Assembly: GCA_016841725.1 (NCBI GenBank)
Contig: JAENYP010000004.1
Coordinates: forward strand, 1 to 64,000
Direction: 5' to 3'
DNA: 64,000 nucleotides
From: Thermincola carboxydiphila
GTDB taxonomy: Bacteria; Bacillota; Thermincolia; Thermincolales; UBA2595
Below are positions 38,465-45,766 of the stretch, in pieces (positions within the stretch are counted from its first letter, which is position 1; each line of letters begins with the position of its first letter). The notes under the pieces were generated by a model. It saw only the letters and a list, made by a program, of their open reading frames with translations. It made no database searches and was not told the DNA's origin. The position numbers were made by a program, and so were the translations under genes.

Positions 38465-38511
38465 TCCTATGAGTTATAAATGATATATAGCGATGTGAGG
38501 AGGAGGTACTA

Positions 38512-38718
38512 ATGAACTATGAAATTGTTATACTCGGCCATATCGATAAACGGCGGCTTCGAGAGTTAGATGGAATTGAACTGGAGTTTTTACCTGGTGG
38601 GGAAACCAAAATTACGTGCCGAGAGTTTGACCAGGCTTCACTGCATGCCATAATAAACCGAATCTATAATCTGGGACTAACTCTAAAAGTTGTTAAGGAA
38701 GTTGCACTGGATAAATGA
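38512..38718 (+). CDS. Small conserved protein associated with LAL regulators
   Basis: The 68-residue soluble protein has an initial YEIVILGHID segment and a C-terminal DQASLHAIINRIYNLGLTL segment. From memory, similar small proteins with a GHxD start and DQAALHGxLxRIRDLGL end lie beside LAL regulators in Actinobacteria and Chloroflexi, function unknown. A strong ribosome-binding site (GAGGAGGAGG) precedes the ATG. Confidence 0.75.
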   Translation: MNYEIVILGHIDKRRLRELDGIELEFLPGGETKITCREFDQASLHAIINRIYNLGLTLKVVKEVALDK

Positions 38719-38782
38719 GAAAAATGATATCCCGGCAACACACAGTTAGCAGGTAAATACAAATGGAAATGGAGGAAAAGAA

Positions 38783-38968
38783 ATGTTCTGGTGGATTAGT
38801 GCTTTTATTGTTTGGTTAGTTTCAGCTGCTTGAATTTTCTCTATTCTTGCGGGCGTGTTCCGCGGCAAAACTGCTGCATTCAGCGGGAAGGTATTACCTT
38901 GGTACGGTTTTCATGGAATTACAGCTATTTTGGCTGTTTTCCTGATGTTAATTGCTCAAAGATCTTAA
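38783..38968 (+). CDS. Small membrane protein with in-frame UGA (putative selenoprotein) 1
   Basis: The frame runs from ATG 38783 (GGAGG, 7-nt spacing) to TAA 38966 and is interrupted only by TGA at codon 17 (38831-38833). Read through, it gives a 61-residue protein with two membrane helices; the UGA falls inside the first (LVSAA-U-IFSILAG). A hairpin follows with loop GCGTGTT at positions 20-26 after the UGA, as expected for a bacterial SECIS. A TGG-to-TGA nonsense mutation is the main alternative. No homolog is recognised. Confidence 0.6.
38844..38870 (+). promoter_or_regulatory. SECIS-like hairpin 1
   Basis: Stem TTGCGG (38847-38852) pairs with CCGCGG (38860-38865), with two G-U pairs. 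The 7-nt loop GCGTGTT begins 20 nt after the UGA, the position where the E. coli fdhF SECIS presents its apical loop. Confidence 0.5.
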
Positions 38969-38984
38969 TAAGGAGGAAGCCGCT

Positions 38985-39188
38985 TTGTTGAAAATTCTTG
39001 GTTATTTATTACTGTCAATTGGTCTTGTCTGAGTTATTTGGATAATGGGAGGGGTCTTCTCCCATACATTTTCCAATATAAATGAACTCTGGGGCGCCTT
39101 TGCTTTCCATACTGTCAGCATGATTCTTGGAACAGCCTGTGTTGCCCGGTCTGTCAAGTCAAAAAGCTCAAAAGCGATTAATCGATAG
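38985..39188 (+). CDS. Small membrane protein with in-frame UGA (putative selenoprotein) 2
   Basis: The frame runs from TTG 38985 (AGGAGG, 8-nt spacing) to TAG 39186 with one TGA at codon 16 (39030-39032). The product would be 67 residues with two membrane helices; the UGA is in the first (SIGLV-U-VIWIMGG), at nearly the same place as in the preceding gene. The second helix contains WGAFAFHTVSMILG. A 7-bp hairpin with loop GGGTCTT and an outer 5-bp stem follows, again with the loop at +20 to +26. The alternative is a mutated Trp codon. Confidence 0.62.
39038..39076 (+). promoter_or_regulatory. SECIS-like hairpin 2
   Basis: Inner stem ATGGGAG/CTCCCAT (39045-39051, 39059-39065), loop GGGTCTT containing the GGTCT of the fdhF SECIS loop, and outer stem TTGGA/TCCAA (39038-39042, 39072-39076). 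It starts 5 nt after the UGA. Confidence 0.6.
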
Positions 39189-39202
39189 GAAGGTAATTTA
39201 CA

Positions 39203-40162
39203 ATGAAAAGAAGAATAATAGCTATGCTAGTGGGTATGTTTTTTGTTTTAACTACTCTGATATGGGTGAAATATCAAAGAGATATGCGAGTATCCTATGA
39301 GCGTGTCCAGGGGAAGAGCAGTATAATCTCTACGCCTTATGGCAATGTTGAATATACTGAGGGTGGAGTTGGCCCTGATGTTTTAGTAATCCATGGAGGC
39401 GGTGGTGGTTATGATCAGGGAGAACTGCTTACCCATACTGTATTGGGTGACAAATTTAGATGGATTACTCCCTCGCGTTTTGGCTATCTGGGATCAAGTC
39501 TACCGGAGGGGGCCACTTATGATGATCAGGCTCATGCATATGCAAAGTTGTTAGACCATCTCAAAGTTGAAAGAGCTGCCGTGGTCGGCTTTTCAGCCGG
39601 CGGTCCCTCAGCGCTTCTTTTTGCACTGCTTCACCCTGACCGGGTTTCTTCCCTTACTCTCATTTCAGCCGGGGCTACAAATGTAGCTGAAGAAGCAGGA
39701 AAACAGGGTGAAAAAAAGGGTAAGATGTTATCAAATTTAATGCAAAGAGACTTTCCCTACTGGGTTTCGGTAAACCTGTTTAAGAAACAGATTATGCAGT
39801 TGATGGGGGCCAACAAAGAAGTGATAGCAACCCTCAGCCCGGAACAAATAAAAGTAATGGATCAAGTCATTGATTATATGAACCCTGCTGCGCTGCGCAA
39901 GTCAGGTGCTGCTTTTGATCACTACGCTGCGTTACCTAATGAGCGAATTGCCGGAATCCGCACACCGACTCTGGTCGTGCATGCTGAAGATGACACTTTA
40001 CAGCCGTATCAGAATGCTGTCTTTACATCTTCCACCATTCCGGGTGCCCGCTTGCTCAGTTTCGAAAATGGTGGGCATTTCCTTGTGGCCGTTGAACAGT
40101 CTACAGTCAGCAGGGAGGTATATATGCACATTTCTGATTCAGTATTTGAAACTAAAGAATAA
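39203..40162 (+). CDS. Membrane-anchored alpha/beta hydrolase
   Basis: The 319-residue protein has an N-terminal signal-anchor helix (residues 4-22) and a hydrolase fold with oxyanion segment VIHGGGGGYDQ near 72. The nucleophile elbow GFSAGG places Ser near residue 131; Asp in HAEDDTLQPYQ and His in ENGGHFLVAVE complete the triad. The substrate is unknown. It is the last gene of the plus-strand cluster, 14 nt after the second UGA-containing gene. Confidence 0.88.
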   Translation: MKRRIIAMLVGMFFVLTTLIWVKYQRDMRVSYERVQGKSSIISTPYGNVEYTEGGVGPDVLVIHGGGGGYDQGELLTHTVLGDKFRWITPSRFGYLGSSLPEGATYDDQAHAYAKLLDHLKVERAAVVGFSAGGPSALLFALLHPDRVSSLTLISAGATNVAEEAGKQGEKKGKMLSNLMQRDFPYWVSVNLFKKQIMQLMGANKEVIATLSPEQIKVMDQVIDYMNPAALRKSGAAFDHYAALPNERIAGIRTPTLVVHAEDDTLQPYQNAVFTSSTIPGARLLSFENGGHFLVAVEQSTVSREVYMHISDSVFETKE

Positions 40163-40211
40163 ACTTTTAACTGTAGAGTGTTCGATTACATGCCAAATTT
40201 GACCAAAAAAC

Positions 40212-40330
40212 AAACAAGGGATTCCCGCCCCAAAATGCTGGAATCCCTTGACTTATGTTCATTATGGCGGAGAGACAGGGATTCGAACCCTGGGTACCGT
40301 GAGGTACACTCGATTTCGAGTCGAGCGCTT
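40212..40330 (-). repeat. tRNA-Ser(CGA) 3' fragment plus terminator, diverged copy
   Basis: The minus strand keeps a tRNA-Ser from the anticodon stem (CTCGACTCGAAATCGAG) through variable arm, T-arm and CCA (40265-40330), but lacks the acceptor 5' strand and D-arm. The downstream terminator hairpin (40212-40255) resembles those at 42169 and 45574 with several differences. It marks an old junction and also ends the flanking convergent transcripts. Confidence 0.8.
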
Positions 40331-40345
40331 TTGACAATAGGTCTA

Positions 40346-41023
40346 CTAAGCAGGTGCCTGCGTCAAATCCCAAAGTTTAATCACACTTCCTGGTGAAACG
40401 ACCTGGAATCTTTCATCCCACTGCCCCTTAACAAGCTTTCGCAAAACATCCAGCGTCCCGTGAATGCGATAAGTTTGCAGATCAAAGAATTGCGCCTGCT
40501 CTTTCATTTCCCTAAAAACAGCCTCTTGATCGTCAGCCTCGGTTTGAATTAATGCGAATCGTTTATAGTTTGCTAAAACACGCTTGGAAAACCGCAGGGA
40601 TTTCTCATGTCCCAGTTTGGGAACTAAAACCTCGTAAAATTTGTGTTTAGGATTAAAATGCTTCATCCACCCCCCGGTTAAAAAAAGCGCCCCCATTTCT
40701 GTTCCTAAATTAGCGCGATACCTTTCATCAGAACCTAATAACATAGCCAGGCAATCATGGTACTGAGGCAGAACCAGGGAAGACTGTTTACTTGTCAACC
40801 CAAGTAAACCATTACCGCACAGAGCATAGGCCAGTAAAATAAAATCTACATTGCTGATGCCATCAATTGTTTCCTGAAGGGCATCTCTCAACTTGTCCGG
40901 CTTCTCATGCAGTCCGGGTTGCATATAAATCACCGGGAACCCTATCTCGTTTTCCTCCAATACGTAATTAATCTCCTCTTCAATAGTGCGGCATGCGCAA
41001 ATTATAGCCTTAACTTTTAACAC
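40346..41023 (-). CDS. DUF1638 domain protein
   Basis: The product has about 225 residues and starts AIICACRTIEEEINYV. It has the LLAYALCGNGLLGL segment near residue 65, LPQYHDCLAMLLGS near 85 and GALFLTGGWMKHF near 115, typical of DUF1638. In methanogens and acetogens such genes accompany corrinoid methyltransferases; none is visible here. The start is uncertain: GTG 41023 sits directly after a G-run, and an in-frame ATG at 41077 has no site. It follows the 57-residue gene and marR on the same strand. Confidence 0.78.
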   Translation of the reverse strand: MLKVKAIICACRTIEEEINYVLEENEIGFPVIYMQPGLHEKPDKLRDALQETIDGISNVDFILLAYALCGNGLLGLTSKQSSLVLPQYHDCLAMLLGSDERYRANLGTEMGALFLTGGWMKHFNPKHKFYEVLVPKLGHEKSLRFSKRVLANYKRFALIQTEADDQEAVFREMKEQAQFFDLQTYRIHGTLDVLRKLVKGQWDERFQVVSPGSVIKLWDLTQAPA

Positions 41024-41212
41024 CCCCCGTTTCCATGATAGAAGAACAAACACAGTATTGGCATAAAGACATTTCATCGTTCAACCACTTATGTTTTACC
41101 GGGCAAAGAAAGTTATTGTCTTGACCAATAATTTTTTGCTCCTCTTTAAAGAACATGCCGGGTGGATGCAGCGGCTTCTTGACGATAAAAGCCAGATAAA
41201 TAGAAACAATCC

Positions 41213-41386
41213 TTATACAAGAAACATCTTCAGATCATACTTAGCAATCAGCTGGAAATTATACTCTAAACTTCCTGGAGGGTGTTGCAACTCTTGCCCG
41301 TCAACCTTATGCTTTTGCGCAAGCTCCTCTTCAGTAAAACATTCGGCTTCCTTTTTTAGTAGCTTGAACAACTCTCCAGAGTTCAT
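41213..41386 (-). CDS. Small hypothetical protein (57 aa)
   Basis: ATG 41386 is preceded by GAGGTG at 5-nt spacing, and the frame ends at TAA 41213. The product is charged at the start (SGELFKLLKKEAECFTEEEL) and ends EYNFQLIAKYDLKMFLV. I do not recognise it. It lies between marR and the DUF1638 gene, downstream of the second MarR-type palindrome, so it is probably part of the same regulon. Confidence 0.6.
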   Translation of the reverse strand: MNSGELFKLLKKEAECFTEEELAQKHKVDGQELQHPPGSLEYNFQLIAKYDLKMFLV

Positions 41387-41486
41387 TGCAGCACCTCGTT
41401 ATCCAATAAAATAATTGCAGTTCTTATCAAGTCTTTCGTCAACATCTCCCCATTCCTTTTAGTTTTGACAGTCCTTGCCGGAACAC

Positions 41487-41498
41487 GTGTATATACAC
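41487..41498. promoter_or_regulatory. MarR-type operator half of a matched pair
   Basis: The perfect palindrome GTGTATATACAC recurs at 41977-41988 just upstream of marR. Here it lies between marR and the 57-residue/DUF1638 genes. Confidence 0.6.
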
Positions 41499-41515
41499 TC
41501 TTTTGAGAAAAAATA

Positions 41516-41974
41516 TTAAGGCACAAGAGCCTCAATTTTAGAGAGTAATTCCGTCAAAGCAGCCACTTCTTCTTTCCCCAGATAGTTCACCAGCGAATTC
41601 TGAGCTTCTGACCAGACTGCCTCAGCTTCCAAAGTCAACTTGAGGCCTCTTTCCGTTAATTTCAGCTGACGGCTCCGGGTACCCGTTGCCGCTATGTCCT
41701 CAATGAAACCTTGCTCTTCGAGTGACCTAAGATTCCTTACAAGGGTGGTTCGATCAAGTCGCATTGCCAAAGCCAAATCGCTTACACTGACTGGCTCTAG
41801 GCTCTTTATGTGCGCCAAAAGTGAAAATTGGTTGACCCTCAATCCGCAAGGCTTAAGCAATTCATCGTACACGTGGGTTATGGCTTGGGAAGCCCGGCGC
41901 AAGTTAAGGCAATTGCAGACCGAAGGTTTCTTATTACGGGTCGTAAATTCCAAAACACCACCTGCTTCTGTCAT
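41516..41974 (-). CDS. MarR-family transcriptional regulator
   Basis: The 152-residue winged-helix protein has LRVNQFSLLAHIKSLEPVSV, recognition region LALAMRLDRTTLVRNLRSLE and wing GTRSRQLKLTERG. Cysteines in SVCNCLNLRR near residue 20 could be redox- or metal-sensitive. A perfect palindrome overlaps its transcription start, suggesting autorepression. Confidence 0.92.
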   Translation of the reverse strand: MTEAGGVLEFTTRNKKPSVCNCLNLRRASQAITHVYDELLKPCGLRVNQFSLLAHIKSLEPVSVSDLALAMRLDRTTLVRNLRSLEEQGFIEDIAATGTRSRQLKLTERGLKLTLEAEAVWSEAQNSLVNYLGKEEVAALTELLSKIEALVP

Positions 41975-42024
41975 TAGTGTATATACACTATTTAAATTAT
42001 ATTATAAGTAACCCTTCTTGTCAA
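41975..42024 (-). promoter_or_regulatory. marR promoter and operator
   Basis: Minus-strand TTGACA (42019-42024), 17-nt spacer, TATAAT (41996-42001) is a full consensus promoter. The 16-nt palindrome TAGTGTATATACACTA (41975-41990) covers the start site and touches the marR ATG. Nothing else is seen up to 42168. Confidence 0.8.
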
Positions 42025-42168
42025 AAGAAGGCCTTTATGCTTTTTGCTTGCCCCGGATAATTGCAGGTGGTCGTAGAATTTACCAGTATTGCTTATAGTT
42101 TGTTTTTTGACTAATTGGCTGCCACCGCGTCTGCTCCTCGTCGCTTTTGGCCCACTTGCAAATAAACT

Positions 42169-42248
42169 AAACAAGGGATTCCTGCCCCAATAGCAGAAAT
42201 CCCTTGACTTATATTCATTATGGCGGAGAAGGTGGGATTCGAACCCAC
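42169..42248 (-). repeat. 80-nt direct repeat: tRNA-Ser 3' end plus terminator (copy 2)
   Basis: Identical over 80 nt to 45574-45653. It contains only the T-arm/acceptor 3' strand and CCA of tRNA-Ser(CGA) and the following terminator hairpin. It borders the islet carrying the radical-SAM and WG genes and serves as their terminator. Confidence 0.9.
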
Positions 42249-42301
42249 TAGACCCTTCAACAGATGGAACCCCTTTTGGGTTTTTTCCTTTCCTGTACAA
42301 A

Positions 42302-43711
42302 TCACCCTCCCGCAGCCAAATTCCAGAATAGCTCCTGTAGGACTGTTTTGCTTACCGTGCATGATATTTCACGCACATATTCTTTTAATTCATTGGGAGC
42401 TTTGGGATTTCCCTCTATAGAAAAAATCCCTATAGGACATCCCCCTCCGCAAAGGTATCTGTAACTACATTCCCGGCATTTCTTTCTATTATCGACGTTA
42501 ACGATATCAAGCATTCTTGCCAGCACATTTTTTCTGGGGAAATCATCCATTAGAATATTGCCCACTTCATACTGTTTGTTTCCGACCAGATAAATGCAGG
42601 AATATATCTCGCCGTTGCTGGTAATAACAGGAGTATTTCCAATGGGAGCACCACACCCCCAGGGGTTTTTAAATGAAGGCTGAAGACGGTGATTATATTC
42701 ATTGAAGGGGTAAAGGCTTGTAATTGGCCAAATACCTGAATGAAATACTTCTCTAAGGCCTTCTGCATATTTTTGGGGTGACGGGCACAACTCAAGGTCC
42801 AGCAGCTTAATATCTGAATCTACGGGATTTAAGGGAACAAAAGCGCAGCCAGCTGCCCCAAGCTCCTGATGCGTTTTCGCCACATCCATCATTAAGGAAT
42901 CAGTATAGCTGGTCACGGTTGCCCGTAAGGAAACTTTAAGACCGGCTTTGATAAGTTTTTCAACGTTACCTGCGGTTGTCCGGAAGCTTCCTTGGCCATT
43001 AATAAAAGGCCGTGTTTTGTTGTGAATTTCTTCAGGTCCATCAATATCAACCAAGAATGTGATGTTATTTTGCAAAGCAACTTCAATAAGGTCATCAGGG
43101 AATAATGTAAGATTGGTTGTCAGGTGATAAGCAATTTGCTTGCCGGGATTTCTAGGAATCAGGTTATTATTGCAATAATCAATTACCTTTTTTGCTAGAT
43201 TCCAATTCATCAGAGGTTCGCCGCCAAAAAATACTATTTCCAATTTGCCAAATTCAGCAATTGAATCAAGTATGTTGTCAAGAGACTTGAACGCAACTTC
43301 CTCTGACATCATTAAAGATTCGTGTTTTTGGTATGTATTCTTTCCGTTAAAACAATAGATACAAGCTTGGTTGCAGCTATGAGTTAATAAGAGATATACA
43401 CTGCGCGAAAACGATAACCTCTCTGCCATTTCATACCCGCAGCACTTTTTTTGTTCTATGGTTTTGCTGGAATCTTCCGGGATTATAAGAAAATGTGCAC
43501 AAAAAAAATCAAATGCCTCCTGTGAGCAAAAATCAGGCAGGCAAGCGGCAGAAATAGGCCCCATTTTTTTTAATTCCGCAAGTAAATCTAGGGCTTGATT
43601 TCCGCCAACAGGAAAATATATTGGGTTCACCTGAACTGCATTGAAAATAATTATTTCTTCTCCGCGTTTGAGGACTTCGATCTCATCAGCAACAACAAAA
43701 TGTGCTTGCAT
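42302..43711 (-). CDS. Radical-SAM/SPASM peptide maturase-like enzyme
   Basis: This 469-residue enzyme has an N-terminal region of about 90 residues that may bind a precursor. The radical-SAM cluster motif CNQACIYC follows near residue 113, with FFGGEPLMN near 170. A SPASM domain has cysteines in NPWGCG, EIYSCIY and CRECSYRYLCGGGCP near 345-430. Such enzymes install thioether or carbon-carbon links in ribosomal peptides; Cys-rich peptide maturases of the CcpM type are the closest class I can think of. It lies 22 nt after the WG-repeat gene, whose C-terminus is the candidate substrate. Confidence 0.9.
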   Translation of the reverse strand: MQAHFVVADEIEVLKRGEEIIIFNAVQVNPIYFPVGGNQALDLLAELKKMGPISAACLPDFCSQEAFDFFCAHFLIIPEDSSKTIEQKKCCGYEMAERLSFSRSVYLLLTHSCNQACIYCFNGKNTYQKHESLMMSEEVAFKSLDNILDSIAEFGKLEIVFFGGEPLMNWNLAKKVIDYCNNNLIPRNPGKQIAYHLTTNLTLFPDDLIEVALQNNITFLVDIDGPEEIHNKTRPFINGQGSFRTTAGNVEKLIKAGLKVSLRATVTSYTDSLMMDVAKTHQELGAAGCAFVPLNPVDSDIKLLDLELCPSPQKYAEGLREVFHSGIWPITSLYPFNEYNHRLQPSFKNPWGCGAPIGNTPVITSNGEIYSCIYLVGNKQYEVGNILMDDFPRKNVLARMLDIVNVDNRKKCRECSYRYLCGGGCPIGIFSIEGNPKAPNELKEYVREISCTVSKTVLQELFWNLAAGG

Positions 43712-43733
43712 AGAGTTTTTCTTCTCCTTTACC

Positions 43734-45374
43734 TTAAACGTAAGTACAGACTGCAGTGCAGCCCATTGTACAGCCCATGGTGCAGCTCCAGTCGCAGGGA
43801 TTGTTTATGGGGCCGACGTTTAAGTCAGGTGCTGATTCTTCTATCGAAATCAACTCCCCCTGCTTGTCATAATATTTTATGAGCATTCCCTTTTTGTCTA
43901 TAAAGGCACTTGTATCACCAACTTTAACAGGTGCCAATCCACCTGAAAAAGCCCCGGCCTCATCAAAGATGGTACTGATCACCATCTTTCCATCGTAGTC
44001 TATATAACCCCATTTATCACCACGTTTAACTGTCGCCAATCCTTCTGAATATTCGACATTTTGTGTTTCTGATTGAGAGCTGCCGTTGTCCTGATTGATA
44101 GGCTCCGGGGATTGTAATTCAGATGTCGGTTCTTCCATAGTTGGTTCTGGTGCTGGCGTCTGTTCTAAAAAGGACAAAACAATATTACCCTTCTTATCAA
44201 TGTACCTCCAGTTGTCCCCAACCTTGACAGCCGCCCAGCCTTCCGAAAATGTAAAGGCATCGTCATATTGGGCACTTATCACCAGCTTTCCCTGCTTATC
44301 TATATAGCCCCATTTATCACCAAGCCTAACTCTGGCCAATCCTTCAAAAAAAGACCAAGAACCATCATCAAACTGAGCATTGATCACCATATTCCCCTTC
44401 TTGTCTATATACCCCCATTTATCACCACTTTTAACCGCAGCCAAGCCTTCCGAAAAAGACCAGGAACCTTCATCAAACTGGGTGCTTATGACCATATTTC
44501 CCTTCTTGTCTATATAGCCACATTTATCACCACGTTGAACTACTGCCAGCCCTTCAGCAAAAGAACCGGCCCAATCAAACTGAGCACTTATCACCATTTT
44601 CCCCTTCTTGTCTACATACCCATATTTATCACCACTTTTAACCGCAGCCAAGCCTTCCGAAAAAAGAGAGGCATAATCAAACTGGATACCTATCACCAGA
44701 TTCCCCTTCTTATCTATATAGCCAAATTTATCACCACGTTTAACCGCGGCCAATCCTTCCGAAAAAGCCCAGGAACCATCATCAAACTGGGCGCTTATGA
44801 CCATATTTCCCTTCTTGTCTATATAGCCATAATTATCCCCATATTGAACTACTGCCAATCCTTCGGAAAAAGACCAGGAACCTTCACCAAACTCGGCACT
44901 TATGACCATATTTCCCTTCTTATCTATATAGCCATATTTATCACCGAGTTTAACTCTGGCCAAGCCTTCGGAAAAAGGCCAAGTATTATCAAACTGGGCA
45001 CTTATGACCATATTCCCCTTCTTATCTATATAGCCATATTTATCACCACGTCTAAACATTGCCAACCCTTCCGAAAAAGAACCGGCAAAATCAACCGCGA
45101 ATTTCTCTTTAGCATTTTGGGTAGCAAAAAGAGAGTAACCCCCGCCCTGATTTTTTGAGCCAGGTTCCAGGGAACACCCATAAAGAGATATTCCGATTAT
45201 GCCTATGCCTATCAAACCTGTGGTTACCAGTGTTTTCGTTGATACTGAGTTGAAATTTGCTGTAATAATCAAACATTTTCTTGGCGTATTGTCTTTGGTC
45301 ACTATGGTGCACTTTTTCTGGCAATCGGTTCCTTCTCCAGAGACTTTTTGTCCTTCTGAATTCTGACTATCCAT
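43734..45374 (-). CDS. WG-repeat protein with C-terminal CX3 repeat tail
   Basis: The 546-residue protein has a Cys-containing N-terminus, a hydrophobic helix (about 49-68, ending LYGC) and eleven WG-type repeats of about 34 residues (FSEGLA..GDKYGYIDKKGNMVISAQF). A Pro/Glu linker separates repeats 9 and 10. The last 20 residues (527-546, DNA 43737-43796) are five CX3 units: CDWS, CTMG, CTMG, CTAV, CTYV. WG repeats are usually extracytoplasmic binding modules. The tail looks like a ribosomal peptide core for the adjacent radical-SAM enzyme. Confidence 0.88.
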   Translation of the reverse strand: MDSQNSEGQKVSGEGTDCQKKCTIVTKDNTPRKCLIITANFNSVSTKTLVTTGLIGIGIIGISLYGCSLEPGSKNQGGGYSLFATQNAKEKFAVDFAGSFSEGLAMFRRGDKYGYIDKKGNMVISAQFDNTWPFSEGLARVKLGDKYGYIDKKGNMVISAEFGEGSWSFSEGLAVVQYGDNYGYIDKKGNMVISAQFDDGSWAFSEGLAAVKRGDKFGYIDKKGNLVIGIQFDYASLFSEGLAAVKSGDKYGYVDKKGKMVISAQFDWAGSFAEGLAVVQRGDKCGYIDKKGNMVISTQFDEGSWSFSEGLAAVKSGDKWGYIDKKGNMVINAQFDDGSWSFFEGLARVRLGDKWGYIDKQGKLVISAQYDDAFTFSEGWAAVKVGDNWRYIDKKGNIVLSFLEQTPAPEPTMEEPTSELQSPEPINQDNGSSQSETQNVEYSEGLATVKRGDKWGYIDYDGKMVISTIFDEAGAFSGGLAPVKVGDTSAFIDKKGMLIKYYDKQGELISIEESAPDLNVGPINNPCDWSCTMGCTMGCTAVCTYV

Positions 45375-45453
45375 AAGTTATCACTCCCAGTTTCCCGAAT
45401 CGCTATTCTAATGAATCAATTTACCTGCAAATAATTACCGTTATTACAGTTAT

Positions 45454-45481
45454 GTTATATTATACCCTTAGCAACTGTCAA
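45454..45481 (-). promoter_or_regulatory. Sigma-A promoter of the WG/radical-SAM operon
   Basis: Minus-strand TTGACA (45476-45481), 16-nt spacer, TATAAC (45454-45459). It lies about 80 nt before the WG gene start. No other feature is seen in 45375-45565. Confidence 0.6.
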
Positions 45482-45565
45482 TACTAGCACACTGCTTAGG
45501 TAAAATACCGGCAAAAATGCCGAGATTAAAATTACCGTTACATGTTCATGAATAACCTGCTCTTC

Positions 45566-45653
45566 CAAACAAAAAACAAGGGATTCCTGCCCCAATAGCA
45601 GAAATCCCTTGACTTATATTCATTATGGCGGAGAAGGTGGGATTCGAACCCAC
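45566..45653 (-). repeat. 80-nt direct repeat copy 3 and tRNA-Ser terminator
   Basis: 45574-45653 equals 42169-42248 exactly. Here it belongs to an intact tRNA-Ser gene: the T-arm and acceptor end, then a hairpin AAGGGATT/AATCCCTT with inner CTGC/GCAG pairing and T6. Confidence 0.9.
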
Positions 45654-45714
45654 GTGCCCTTGCGGACAACCGCATTTCGAGTGCGGCGCGTTACAGCCTC
45701 TTCGCTACTTCTCC
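45626..45714 (-). tRNA. tRNA-Ser (CGA)
   Basis: The intact 89-nt class II tRNA has acceptor GGAGAAG, anticodon CGA in ACTCGAAAT, a long variable arm and an encoded CCA. Its 3' end is the likely integration target that generated the duplicated ends at 42169. Confidence 0.95.
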
Positions 45715-45766
45715 GTGTAATATTTAACAGATCCCGCCTCCCCTTACGAGGGAGTTTCACCTGTAT

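Noticed and set aside
38783-39188. UGA read as Trp by a changed genetic code
   Set aside because: Many confident genes in the window end in TGA (for example sdhA and the mutase small subunit), so UGA is a stop here.
40265-40330. Functional tRNA-Ser gene
   Set aside because: The acceptor 5' strand and D-arm are missing, so it cannot fold as a tRNA; it is a fragment.
41091-41414. 107-residue plus-strand frame opposite the MarR islet
   Set aside because: It is antisense to the better supported 57-residue gene and has no ribosome-binding site.
43900-45090. Tandem DNA repeats taken for a CRISPR array or intergenic repeat, with a long opposite-strand frame at 44268-45158
   Set aside because: The repeats are the coding repeats of the WG protein on the minus strand; spacers are not unique, and the plus-strand frame is their mirror.
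42169-45653. Complete integrative element with its own integrase
   Set aside because: The repeat-bounded segment holds only the WG and radical-SAM genes; no integrase, excisionase or relaxase is visible.
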